Assembly (NCBI RefSeq): GCF_002042965.1
Contig: NZ_MZNT01000025.1
Span: 1-56,225 of the forward strand
DNA length: 56,225 nt
Direction: 5' to 3'
Source of the DNA: Paenibacillus sp. 32352
GTDB lineage: Bacteria; Bacillota; Bacilli; Paenibacillales; NBRC-103111
The notes below the pieces were generated by a model. That model made no database searches, was not told the origin of the DNA, and saw nothing but the letters and a program-made list of their open reading frames with translations. Positions 50,129 to 56,225 of the stretch are shown here, in pieces. Both the position numbers and the translations under genes were made by a program. The stretch's first letter is position 1; each line of letters opens with the position of its first letter.

Positions 50129-52384
50129 TTACCCCAAGTATTTTCCCGTGATCGATAGCTCCGCATGGATGATCTGCGAAGGTGTGCCCTCGAATACCAC
50201 CTGACCTCCCTTGCTTCCTCCTTCCGGTCCCATATCGATGATCCAATCTGCTTGACTGATCACTTCGAGATTGTGCTCGATGACGATCACCGTATTCCCG
50301 GCGTCAACGAGGCGGTTCATGATCCCCAGAAGATGACCGATATCTGACATATGCAGACCGGTCGTAGGCTCGTCCATCACATAGATGCTGCCCTTCTTAT
50401 GCAGCTCGCTTGCCAGCTTGATGCGTTGACATTCCCCGCCCGAGAGCGTGCTGAGCGGCTGGCCGAGTGTAATATAATTTAGCCCCACATCACACATAGC
50501 CTGGAGCTTGCGTACAACCTCTTTTAGCTGAAAAAATTCCAATGCCTGCTCTACCGTCATCTCCAGCACATCTGCAATTGACTTGCCGTCTAGTTTATAT
50601 GCAAGCACCTCTTCCTTGAAACGTCTGCCTCCGCATACTTCACAAGGCAGCTTCACACTGTCTAGGTATGCCAGGTCTGTATAGACAACTCCCAGCCCTT
50701 GGCAATTCTCACAGGCTCCCTTGGAGTTGAAGCTGAATAAGCCTTGGCTGACCTTGTTCGCGGAAGCAAACGCCTTGCGCACATCATCCATAATGCCTGT
50801 ATAAGTTGCGGGATTCGAGCGGGTTGACACTCCTACCGCCGATTGATCGATGACGATCGCATCCGGATGCTGACCAAGGAATACCTCGTTAATCAGTGTA
50901 CTCTTGCCCGAGCCGGCGATACCCGTCACTACGGTAAGCACTCCGGTTGGAATATCCACACTCACGTTCCGAAGGTTGTGAAGTGTGGCTTTTTTGATAA
51001 TCAGCTTGCCGGATGGCTTCCTGCAGTTGTGCTTCAGCTGGAGCGGCCGCTTCATATGGGTGCCTGTCAGTGTACCTGACTCCAGCAGGCCTTGAAAGCT
51101 TCCTTCATATACGATGGAGCCGCCGCGGCTGCCGGCGTGAGGGCCGACGTCGACGATATGATCGGCCGCCTTAATCACATCGGGATCATGCTCGACAACA
51201 ATCACAGTATTGCCCTTGTCTCGCAGCTTCAGAAGCAATTCGTTTAACCGGTGTACATCACGCGGGTGCAGGCCAACGCTCGGTTCATCGAAGATATAAG
51301 TGACATCCACCAGACTGCCGCTCAAATGCTTCACCATCTTGACGCGCTGCGACTCGCCGCCGGACAATGTATCTGTCTCACGGTCCAGCGTTAAGTAATC
51401 AAGTCCGATATCAACCAGATGCTGCAGCCGCTCTGATAGCGACTTGACGATTGGAGCGGCGATCGCGTCGTCAATCTCCTTAATGACGCGGATCAGATCC
51501 CCGACCTCCATGGAGGACAGCTCCGCAATATTGTATCCATTGATTCTGCAATTGAGCGCGGCCTGACTGAGTCTCGCACCGTGGCAGCTGGGGCAGATGC
51601 CCTCGGTGATGAACGGCGTAACCGTTTGTTGTGTCCGCTCGGACATCGTCTTTACATCACGTTTGATATACTTATTAGTAAACTTCTCGATGCAGCCTTC
51701 CACCGTAATGTTCATCGTCTTACCGCCGAACTGTGTCGCCACTTTCTTTGCCTTGCCGTACAGCAGTTGGTCCAGCTCCTCCTCCGGATAATCACTCAGC
51801 TTTTTGTCGGGATCGAAGGGCCCTGATTGCACAAGCATCGTCAAATCCAAGCTATCTACCGAATAACCGGGGAGCAAGATCGCTCCTTCATTCAATGACC
51901 TTGACATGTCAACGGCCTTGCTCATATCGATGCGCAAGCTGCGGCCAATCCCGTTGCACATGGGACACATGCCTTGCGGATCGTTAAACGAGAACATATG
52001 CGCTTGTCCAACATAGGGCTGACCGACTCGGGAGAAGAGCAGACGGAGAATAGGAGAGATATCGGTTATTGTGCCCATCGTGGAATGAGAGCCGCCCCCC
52101 AACCGCTTCTGATCCACGATAACAGCCATGCTCAGGTTCTCAATCGCGTCTGCATCCGGTTGCGGAAAACGCGGCAAAAAGTTGCGGACGAACATGCTGA
52201 AGTTTTCATTCAGCAGTCTTTGGGATTCGGCGGCAATAGTATCGAATACGATCGATGACTTACCGGAACCAGAAACCCCGGTAAAAATGGTAATCTTCCG
52301 TTTGGGAATGCGTAAGGACACATTCTTGAGATTGTTTTCCCTCGCTCCTGAGATTATGATGTACTCCTGATCAGCTGTGCTCAT
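50129..52384 (-). CDS. UvrA-like ABC-type ATPase lacking the UvrB-binding domain (UvrA2/DrrC type)
   Basis: A 751-aa tandem ATPase (canonical UvrA is about 940-960). Walker A motifs GVSGSGKSS and GIAGSGKST, signatures LSGGESQRVKM and LSGGECQRIKL, and DEPSVGLHP/DEPTTGLHM are intact. Zinc modules: MCPMCNGIG, GICPSCHGAR, ACENCQGLG and PCEVCGGRR. After IDQKR-type sequence the chain goes straight from PYVGQAHMFSF to the zinc module, so the UvrB-binding insertion is absent. Such short homologues confer resistance to DNA-binding antibiotics (DrrC) or modulate repair, but probably do not replace UvrA. GGAAGGGCG precedes the ATG. Confidence 0.9.
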   Translation of the reverse strand: MSTADQEYIIISGARENNLKNVSLRIPKRKITIFTGVSGSGKSSIVFDTIAAESQRLLNENFSMFVRNFLPRFPQPDADAIENLSMAVIVDQKRLGGGSHSTMGTITDISPILRLLFSRVGQPYVGQAHMFSFNDPQGMCPMCNGIGRSLRIDMSKAVDMSRSLNEGAILLPGYSVDSLDLTMLVQSGPFDPDKKLSDYPEEELDQLLYGKAKKVATQFGGKTMNITVEGCIEKFTNKYIKRDVKTMSERTQQTVTPFITEGICPSCHGARLSQAALNCRINGYNIAELSSMEVGDLIRVIKEIDDAIAAPIVKSLSERLQHLVDIGLDYLTLDRETDTLSGGESQRVKMVKHLSGSLVDVTYIFDEPSVGLHPRDVHRLNELLLKLRDKGNTVIVVEHDPDVIKAADHIVDVGPHAGSRGGSIVYEGSFQGLLESGTLTGTHMKRPLQLKHNCRKPSGKLIIKKATLHNLRNVSVDIPTGVLTVVTGIAGSGKSTLINEVFLGQHPDAIVIDQSAVGVSTRSNPATYTGIMDDVRKAFASANKVSQGLFSFNSKGACENCQGLGVVYTDLAYLDSVKLPCEVCGGRRFKEEVLAYKLDGKSIADVLEMTVEQALEFFQLKEVVRKLQAMCDVGLNYITLGQPLSTLSGGECQRIKLASELHKKGSIYVMDEPTTGLHMSDIGHLLGIMNRLVDAGNTVIVIEHNLEVISQADWIIDMGPEGGSKGGQVVFEGTPSQIIHAELSITGKYLG

Positions 52385-52564
52385 GATTCACGCCCTTCCA
52401 ATATGTTCACTTTTACTTCTATTCACATTGTATCATTCATCGTGTACAGATACTTAAGGTCTGTCCATTTTTTACAACTGGATGATTAAGCTGCACACCC
52501 CCTCACGTTCTCTATCTTCAATGGATTCACTATTTTGCCCAAAATGACAATTGTCCGAAGCAGA

Positions 52565-52603
52565 CATAAACCCGCCTGCATTTTCTCATGCAGCCGGTTT
52601 ATG
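52565..52603 (-). terminator. Hairpin after the SRPBCC gene
   Basis: CATAAACC(C/G)GCCTGCAT / ATGCAG(C)CGGTTTATG, about 16 bp with one bulge, 12 bases after the stop codon. There is no T-run after it, so it is more a stable 3' end than a clear intrinsic terminator. Confidence 0.5.
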
Positions 52604-52614
52604 ATGATCAGGGT

Positions 52615-53037
52615 TTATTGCTCCAAAACCTTTTCAAGCTCGCCGCACCATTTTCCCCAGCCATACTTGGCGCCTTCAAGTCCTTGAACATTGGCGAATC
52701 CGGTTTGATCGAGATGAAGGTTTACCTTTCCGTTCCCTAAATCCTGAAGTGTCCAGGTGACCGTGTGTTTCTCCCCTCCGCTGGCCCAAGTATAGGACAA
52801 ACGGTTTGGTGCTTCCACGATAAGCACTTCGCCGTCAATAATTCCATTCCACCATTCAGTCGGCTGAGTGCGAAACTGAAAACGGTGTCCTACGATAGGT
52901 TTAAAATCATTTTCCATTGCCTGACCTGAGTGGATATTGACCACCCATTTGGCAAGCTTGCTTGAATCGGTTAAAGCGGACCAAAGCTTCTCGATCGTTG
53001 TCGTGTATTGAAAATCTAACGCTAATGCTAAACTCAT
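52615..53037 (-). CDS. SRPBCC (START/AHSA1-like) domain protein
   Basis: A 140-aa protein with the Bet v1/AHSA1 fold: FQYTTTIEKLWSALTDSSKL at the N-terminus, WWNGIIDGEVLIVEAPNRLS, and a C-terminal GLEGAKYGWGKWCGELEKVL helix. These proteins bind hydrophobic ligands; this group travels with ArsR regulators in small operons. Its ATG overlaps the ArsR stop (ATGA) so it is translationally coupled; the open frame upstream of 53037 is just ArsR sequence in another frame. Confidence 0.88.
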   Translation of the reverse strand: MSLALALDFQYTTTIEKLWSALTDSSKLAKWVVNIHSGQAMENDFKPIVGHRFQFRTQPTEWWNGIIDGEVLIVEAPNRLSYTWASGGEKHTVTWTLQDLGNGKVNLHLDQTGFANVQGLEGAKYGWGKWCGELEKVLEQ

Positions 53038-53363
53038 TCCTCTTCCTCCTCTAATAGTTGGTTTAAACGAAGCATATTCATACTCCAGAACCTGCTGTAA
53101 AAAGCGACCCAATCTTGAATTTCTCTGAGTGGAGCGGCATTAAGCCTAAATCGTGTTTCTCTGCCGACTTTTCGGTCATGTACCAATCCGGCTTCTTTCA
53201 GGATGGTCAAATGCTTGGATACCGCGGTACGACCCATTTGAAAATGCGACGTTAATTCGTGAAGCGGGATCTCCCCGGCCTCTGCAATTAATCGAATGAG
53301 CTGGCGCCTGGTTGGATCTGCAATCGCGTCAAACACATCCCGCGAATGGTTGTTATCGCTCAT
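53034..53363 (-). CDS. ArsR-family winged-helix repressor
   Basis: A 109-aa regulator, FDAIADPTRRQLIRLIAEAG followed by FQMGRTAVSKHLTILKEAGL, with a C-terminal helix rich in Glu. There is no metal-binding Cys-x-Cys pair, so it is of the non-metal SdpR-like type. It lies between a DoxX-like gene and the SRPBCC gene, and the two palindromes in the operon promoter (53943-53987) are its likely binding sites. GGAGGGGG precedes the ATG. Confidence 0.9.
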   Translation of the reverse strand: MSDNNHSRDVFDAIADPTRRQLIRLIAEAGEIPLHELTSHFQMGRTAVSKHLTILKEAGLVHDRKVGRETRFRLNAAPLREIQDWVAFYSRFWSMNMLRLNQLLEEEEE

Positions 53364-53443
53364 AGCACCCCCTCCAAAATCGTATTTTCTGTGTAGTAAT
53401 CAATGGTAGATACAAAGGGATAGCCGTTTTACTTCACCTCCCA

Positions 53444-53866
53444 TTAAAGTATTCGGCTCTTCGGACGCAGAGCCCACGAGGCAATATTTAAGGCAGCATA
53501 TGAAAGCGGGAGGATAATATGAAACCCGTAATCACCATAGTCGCTAGCAAATACATGAGATAAAGCCGCACCCGTCATGAGAAAGAAGATACCTGCATGA
53601 ACCCATTCTTTAAGCCGAGGAAAACTTGGCACGACAAGACCGATGGCTCCAAGCACTTTCCAGACCCCAAGAATGGTCAAAATGTATAAAGGGTAACCAA
53701 GACTCGTCACTAGCTCGATGTTACCTCCATATTGCATCAATTGTCCGATACCGCTTAACATAACAGCTGCAGCAAGCAATAAGGTGACTGACCAGTAAGC
53801 AATTATTTTTCCTCGGGGCTGGGTTTCTACTCTCACCGTTGTTTGCGCACCGATAACATTACTCAT
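53444..53866 (-). CDS. DoxX-like membrane protein
   Basis: A 140-aa protein with four hydrophobic segments: AYWSVTLLLAAAVMLSGIGQ, LYILTILGVWKVLGAIGLVV, VHAGIFFLMTGAALSHVFAS and HIILPLSYAALNIASWAL. Its size and the SGxxQL/WKxLGAI motifs match DoxX-like proteins. First gene of the DoxX-ArsR-SRPBCC operon; the ATG at 53866 has GGAGGAGG upstream. Role unknown; DoxX proteins are linked to redox or thiol stress. Confidence 0.85.
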   Translation of the reverse strand: MSNVIGAQTTVRVETQPRGKIIAYWSVTLLLAAAVMLSGIGQLMQYGGNIELVTSLGYPLYILTILGVWKVLGAIGLVVPSFPRLKEWVHAGIFFLMTGAALSHVFASDYGDYGFHIILPLSYAALNIASWALRPKSRIL

Positions 53867-53942
53867 TTGTATCCTCCTCCAAATGATTTTCAATTGAAAC
53901 GGGTTCAGGCTTCAAGCTTTTCAAATGACAAACTGCCAATTG

Positions 53943-53994
53943 GACACCATTTAGTGACGCTTTAATTATATGACACCATTTGGTGTCGTGTCAA
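53943..53994 (-). promoter_or_regulatory. Operator-loaded promoter of the DoxX-ArsR-SRPBCC operon
   Basis: On the minus strand TTGACA (53994-53989), 18 bases, TATAAT (53970-53965). The spacer is filled by a palindrome GACACC-ATTT-GGTGTC (53987-53972). A second copy GACACCATTTAGTGAC lies at 53943-53958, around the start of transcription, with its start 29 bases from the first. Occupancy of either would block RNA polymerase, a good fit for ArsR autorepression. Confidence 0.75.
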
Positions 53995-54032
53995 TAGCGT
54001 TTATAAATGAGGATTTTTATAACAAAAAAATA

Positions 54033-54073
54033 ACCCAATCCCCAGAAAAAAGCGCTTCTGAAGAATCGGGTTT
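54033..54073 (-). terminator. Possible terminator of a short leftward ORF
   Basis: On the minus strand AACCCGATTC, 21-base loop, GGATTGGGTT, then ATTTTTTTG. Two of ten pairs are imperfect. It follows a 43-codon frame (54216-54085) whose protein I do not recognise and which lacks a good ribosome site. Confidence 0.45.
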
Positions 54074-54241
54074 CATTGGTACTATCAAGCTTTTTGAAAG
54101 AATACGCGAAGAGTCTGCTGATAAGCCTCGGGAGCTCTGGCACAGTGTTCGATCCGTACACCACGGTTCGCCGGATGTGACAAGCGCACTGCCATCTTCA
54201 TGGCGCTTTCCGTCATAATCGAGGGAGTAGATTTTAAAATT

Positions 54242-54409
54242 TTACTTAGCTCCTGCAGACATTTTCTTCAATTTCTTACCTTGTACAGCTAGTCCGCAAG
54301 CTGAGCATGTTAAATGGCCTTCCGGCTGTAGAACGCTTATTTTATTATTGGCCTTATCTATGGACTTATTATTTCCTAAGTGGCACGTTTTTAATTTATG
54401 TAATTTAAT
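54242..54409 (-). pseudogene. Remnant of a small zinc-ribbon protein
   Basis: A 55-codon frame without any usable start codon. It reads KTCHLGNNKSIDKANNKISV, LQPEGHLTCSACGLAVQGKK and ends MSAGAK; the Cys-x2-Cys with an earlier Cys-His suggests a zinc site. It lies between the DoxX operon and the decayed 5S gene, in a gene-poor region of about 540 bases. No parent family recognised. Confidence 0.35.
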
Positions 54410-54504
54410 TTAGGCACCTACCCTAATATTCGGGGATTATTTCGTTTGACCGACAAAATGAATTCCGGTTGGGAATCCTTAAATCAATAAAAGAAGCTAA
54501 GAGC

Positions 54505-54527
54505 AAAAAACACCCACTTTGTGAGTG
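54505..54527 (-). terminator. Terminator next to the degenerate 5S gene
   Basis: On the minus strand CACTCAC-AAA-GTGGGTG (one G-T pair) followed by TTTTTTGC, just after the 3' end of the 5S-like sequence, where a ribosomal operon terminator would be. Confidence 0.65.
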
Positions 54528-54535
54528 CTTGAATT

Positions 54536-54656
54536 TGCTTTGCGATGTTCTAGTCTACCTAGGCCCTTCTGGTAAAACACCATCGATCTGCATGGCTTAA
54601 GGGTCGTGTTCGGTATAGGTACACTTGATTCCCTTATCTCCATCATCACGTTTTGC
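54536..54656 (-). pseudogene. Degenerate 5S rRNA copy
   Basis: The antisense reading aligns along its full length with the 5S sequence at the right end of the window: TTGCTTtGCGAtGTTCTA, ACCATCGA, GGCTTAA, TCGTGTTCGGTAT and the final TTGC all match or nearly match, in the right order and spacing over ~121 bases, with about a third of positions changed. Same strand as the intact gene. Many substitutions fall in stems, so it is probably not functional. Confidence 0.75.
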
Positions 54657-54729
54657 TGGCTTCGAAAAAAGCTGATCTCCATCCTTTTGGGGTTACCCAT
54701 CATATAATTGCAAATTTCGCCTGCTTGAT

Positions 54730-55128
54730 TTACTTAATTGCTATGTAAATCTCAATTTCCCCATTGGGATAATATTTCTCAAAATCGTATGTGTACGCTC
54801 TTTTCAAGGTACCAGAATTCTCACGTTCCCATATTTTCTTCCAAGTGTTTATAACTCCTTGTTCTTCTGCTGAATCCACATTAAAAATTTCATATTCAGC
54901 GTTATCTGGTATTTCAATTGAAGATTCACTTGTGCTATCTTCAAAACCAACACTTAAAGTATAGTCCCCTTTATAGTCACTCTCGTAATCATGATAGACA
55001 CCATAGAAAATAATATCTCGATTAGTCAGACTATTAAAAGCTTCTTCCCACAGTCCTGTAATCTTTTGCAATAAAAGATCATCATTAAAATTATTAGTTC
55101 GCACACCATTAATAATTGTTAATTTCAT
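54730..55128 (-). CDS. GyrI-like/effector-binding domain protein
   Basis: A 132-aa stand-alone small-molecule-binding domain of the GyrI/AraC effector-binding (SHV) fold. The final part YEIFNVDSAEEQGVINTWKK and KYYPNGEIEIYIAIK is typical; residues before that (FYGVYHDYESDYKGDYTLSV) give the characteristic YxYDYxxD-type strand. GGAGGAAAG precedes the ATG. Relatives are drug- or ligand-binding proteins or Cass2-like integron products. The ligand is unknown. Confidence 0.75.
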   Translation of the reverse strand: MKLTIINGVRTNNFNDDLLLQKITGLWEEAFNSLTNRDIIFYGVYHDYESDYKGDYTLSVGFEDSTSESSIEIPDNAEYEIFNVDSAEEQGVINTWKKIWERENSGTLKRAYTYDFEKYYPNGEIEIYIAIK

Positions 55129-55606
55129 AAGTTTTCTTTCCTCCGGCTTTTTGGGTCAATAATTACACATTAAATTTAAACAGACGCAAACTGTGGTAAG
55201 TTTCTGCCAATTCAAGCATCATTTACGAATGTTTGTTCCTATTTTATTATATCAAGAATTTGGAAGAGTATCAAACAAGATTATTCTTTAACAAAGCTAA
55301 ATAATTGCAAAAATATGTGCTATAAATTAGAGTAACAAATTTTAATGAAGGCAGCGGCATGCGAACCTGACCCAATAAGAACGCACCTTTCATTCTTTTC
55401 TGTAGACAGCTGTGGGCATGAAGCAGCAAACAAAACATTAAGGATATGCTCCTATCCTCACTTTAATTTGAAATGAGGGAAACACTTTACCTATTAAAAT
55501 TAGCAGTACACCGTTGGCGGATATTGTGTTAACGAGCAGCAATGTTAAACTAGATTTGACTGCCTTTATTGGAAACAAAACTACTTGAAAAATAGGAGGC
55601 ACGAAA
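55129..55606. other. 478-base gene-poor stretch
   Basis: A/T-rich. It should hold divergent promoters for the GyrI-like and HIT genes, but I saw no confident -35/-10 pair, repeat or conserved ORF. The region lies between a decayed and an intact ribosomal operon end. Confidence 0.5.
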
Positions 55607-56026
55607 GTGGAAGAAAGGGAAGCAAGTCGCGATTGTATTTTCTGTAAAGTTGTTAAAGGTGAGGCCAAATCTTGGAAGGTTTATGAAGATGAGAATGTTT
55701 ATGCTTTCCTAGATATTAATCCAGTAAGTGAGTACCATACATTAGTTATTCCCAAAAAGCATTACTCAGATATTTTTGATACCCCCGAGGACGAAATGAA
55801 AAATGTAATATCCGTGGTTAAAAAGTTGGCTTCATTGTATAACACAAAATTAGGAATTAAGAATGTCCAGATAATCAATAGCTCAGGAACAGAAGCGCAA
55901 CAGGATATTTTCCACATTCATTTTCATATTGTCCCTAGAAGAGAAGGAGACGATCAGGATATTAAATGGAAAACCCATAAAGAATGGCGAGCAAGGTTTG
56001 ATGAGTTGCTTTCACAATTATCGTAA
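55607..56026 (+). CDS. HIT family nucleotide-binding protein
   Basis: A 139-aa histidine-triad protein with the triad H103-I-H105-F-H107 (FHIHFHIVP) and an N-terminal zinc pair C10-x2-C13 (DCIFCKVV). FLDINPVSEYHTLVIPKKHY is the HINT/Fhit-type core. Family members hydrolyse nucleoside phosphoramidates or dinucleotides. GTG start with AGGAGG nine bases upstream. It faces the ribosomal operon, which ends just to its right on the other strand. Confidence 0.92.
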   Translation: MEEREASRDCIFCKVVKGEAKSWKVYEDENVYAFLDINPVSEYHTLVIPKKHYSDIFDTPEDEMKNVISVVKKLASLYNTKLGIKNVQIINSSGTEAQQDIFHIHFHIVPRREGDDQDIKWKTHKEWRARFDELLSQLS

Positions 56027-56034
56027 CTGCAATT

Positions 56035-56054
56035 CGATAGTTTCCAAGCTATCG
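56035..56054 (+). terminator. Weak terminator of the HIT gene
   Basis: CGATAG-TTTCCAAG-CTATCG followed by TTTATC, 8 bases after the stop codon; 6-bp stem. Confidence 0.5.
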
Positions 56055-56111
56055 TTTATCATTGCGGTTTTGATTAAACAACAATAAAAATATAACAGAG
56101 TATAAAGTAAA

Positions 56112-56143
56112 AAAGCCTTGAGACGTAAAAATCCTAAGGCTTT
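56112..56143 (-). terminator. Terminator of the ribosomal RNA operon
   Basis: On the minus strand AAAGCCTT, 16-base loop, AAGGCTTT, then TTTACTTT, seven bases after the 5S 3' end. Confidence 0.75.
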
Positions 56144-56149
56144 ATCCAT

Positions 56150-56225
56150 TGCTTGGCGACGTTCTACTCTCCCAGGACCCTTCGGTCCAAGTACCATCGA
56201 CGCTGGAAGGCTTAACGTTCGTGTT
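56150..56225 (-). rRNA. rrf: 5S ribosomal RNA, 3' part (runs off the window)
   Basis: The plus strand reads GCTTGGCGACGTTCTACTCT, then CCAGGACCCTTCGGTCC, AGTACCATCGACGCTGG and GGCTTAACGTTCGTGTT, the reverse complement of a Bacillota 5S gene (about 117 bases). Roughly 75 bases lie inside the window; the 5' part and presumably 23S and 16S lie to the right. Confidence 0.95.

Noticed and set aside
53970..54218. 82-aa plus-strand ORF beginning in the DoxX promoter region
   Set aside because: It starts inside the operator-bearing promoter of the opposite strand, has no ribosome site and no recognisable protein features.
1..56225. CRISPR array, prophage or intact insertion sequence
   Set aside because: No regularly spaced repeats, no cas genes, no phage structural gene cluster and no transposase reading frame were seen on either strand.

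Overview
The window looks like chromosomal DNA of a spore-forming Bacillota of the Paenibacillaceae type (Paenibacillus or a close relative). The evidence is indirect: a gerA-family germination operon, an LplB/LplC-type sugar ABC system without its own ATPase, S-layer-homology secreted proteins, an agr-type AgrB/AgrD pair, strong AGGAGG-like ribosome sites and sigma-A promoters, and a 5S rRNA gene running off the right end. No tRNA, CRISPR array, prophage or intact transposase was seen.

Left part (1-9.7 kb). The last ~75 bases of a group II intron abut a VOC-family gene. An agr-like operon follows (sensor-like membrane protein without kinase, AgrB, and a 41-aa AgrD-like peptide with no cysteine in its signal region), then a two-repeat SnoaL-like gene divergent from a TetR regulator. 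Next is an antibiotic-resistance unit transcribed leftward: a Cfr-like 23S rRNA methyltransferase (probable A2503 C8 methylation) followed by an Lsa-type ABC-F ribosome protection protein. Its leader is elaborate. A consensus promoter leads to a tiny ORF inside a long stem, alternative stems, an intrinsic terminator, a 36-codon ORF, and a hairpin that hides the cfr ribosome site. The ABC-F gene has its own 16-codon leader ORF, a 16-bp hairpin and another hairpin against its ribosome site. Two further genes of unknown function follow on the other strand.

Polysaccharide locus (9.7-22.4 kb, all minus). LplB-like permease, LplC-like permease, solute-binding lipoprotein, a membrane-anchored AraC-type sensor/regulator, an SLH cell-surface protein and a 1545-aa multidomain secreted clan GH-A glycosidase. 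The last two are translationally coupled.

Middle (22.6-32.8 kb). An MFS transporter; a decayed zinc alcohol dehydrogenase whose promoter still carries an operator matching one in front of the neighbouring ArsR-rhodanese regulator; a three-gene unit of two homologous GNAT-like proteins around a 42-aa Pro/Gln-rich peptide; a complete spore germination operon (A, C, small D-like, B); and a secreted polysaccharide-lyase-like protein.

Right part (33-56 kb). Rifampicin phosphotransferase, a frameshifted membrane protein, a GMC oxidoreductase, tandem DUF1259 genes, a small zinc-ribbon protein, an amidase_6 exoprotein, a SpoVB-like flippase, an FMN alpha-hydroxyacid oxidase, a nucleotidyltransferase, a two-subunit ABC exporter, a small possibly Sm-like protein, DinB, a UvrA-like protein without the UvrB-binding insert, and a DoxX-ArsR-SRPBCC operon with its operator inside the promoter. 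Then come decayed genes, a degenerate 5S rRNA copy with its terminator, a GyrI-like protein, a HIT protein, and the 3' part of an intact 5S gene, so a ribosomal operon lies to the right on the minus strand.

Functionally, the window combines ribosome-targeting drug resistance (Cfr, Lsa), rifamycin inactivation (Rph), possible efflux, surface polysaccharide use, and two candidate small-peptide systems (agr-like and GNAT-peptide-GNAT). The most novel-looking items are the stacked attenuation leaders and the GNAT-peptide-GNAT operon.
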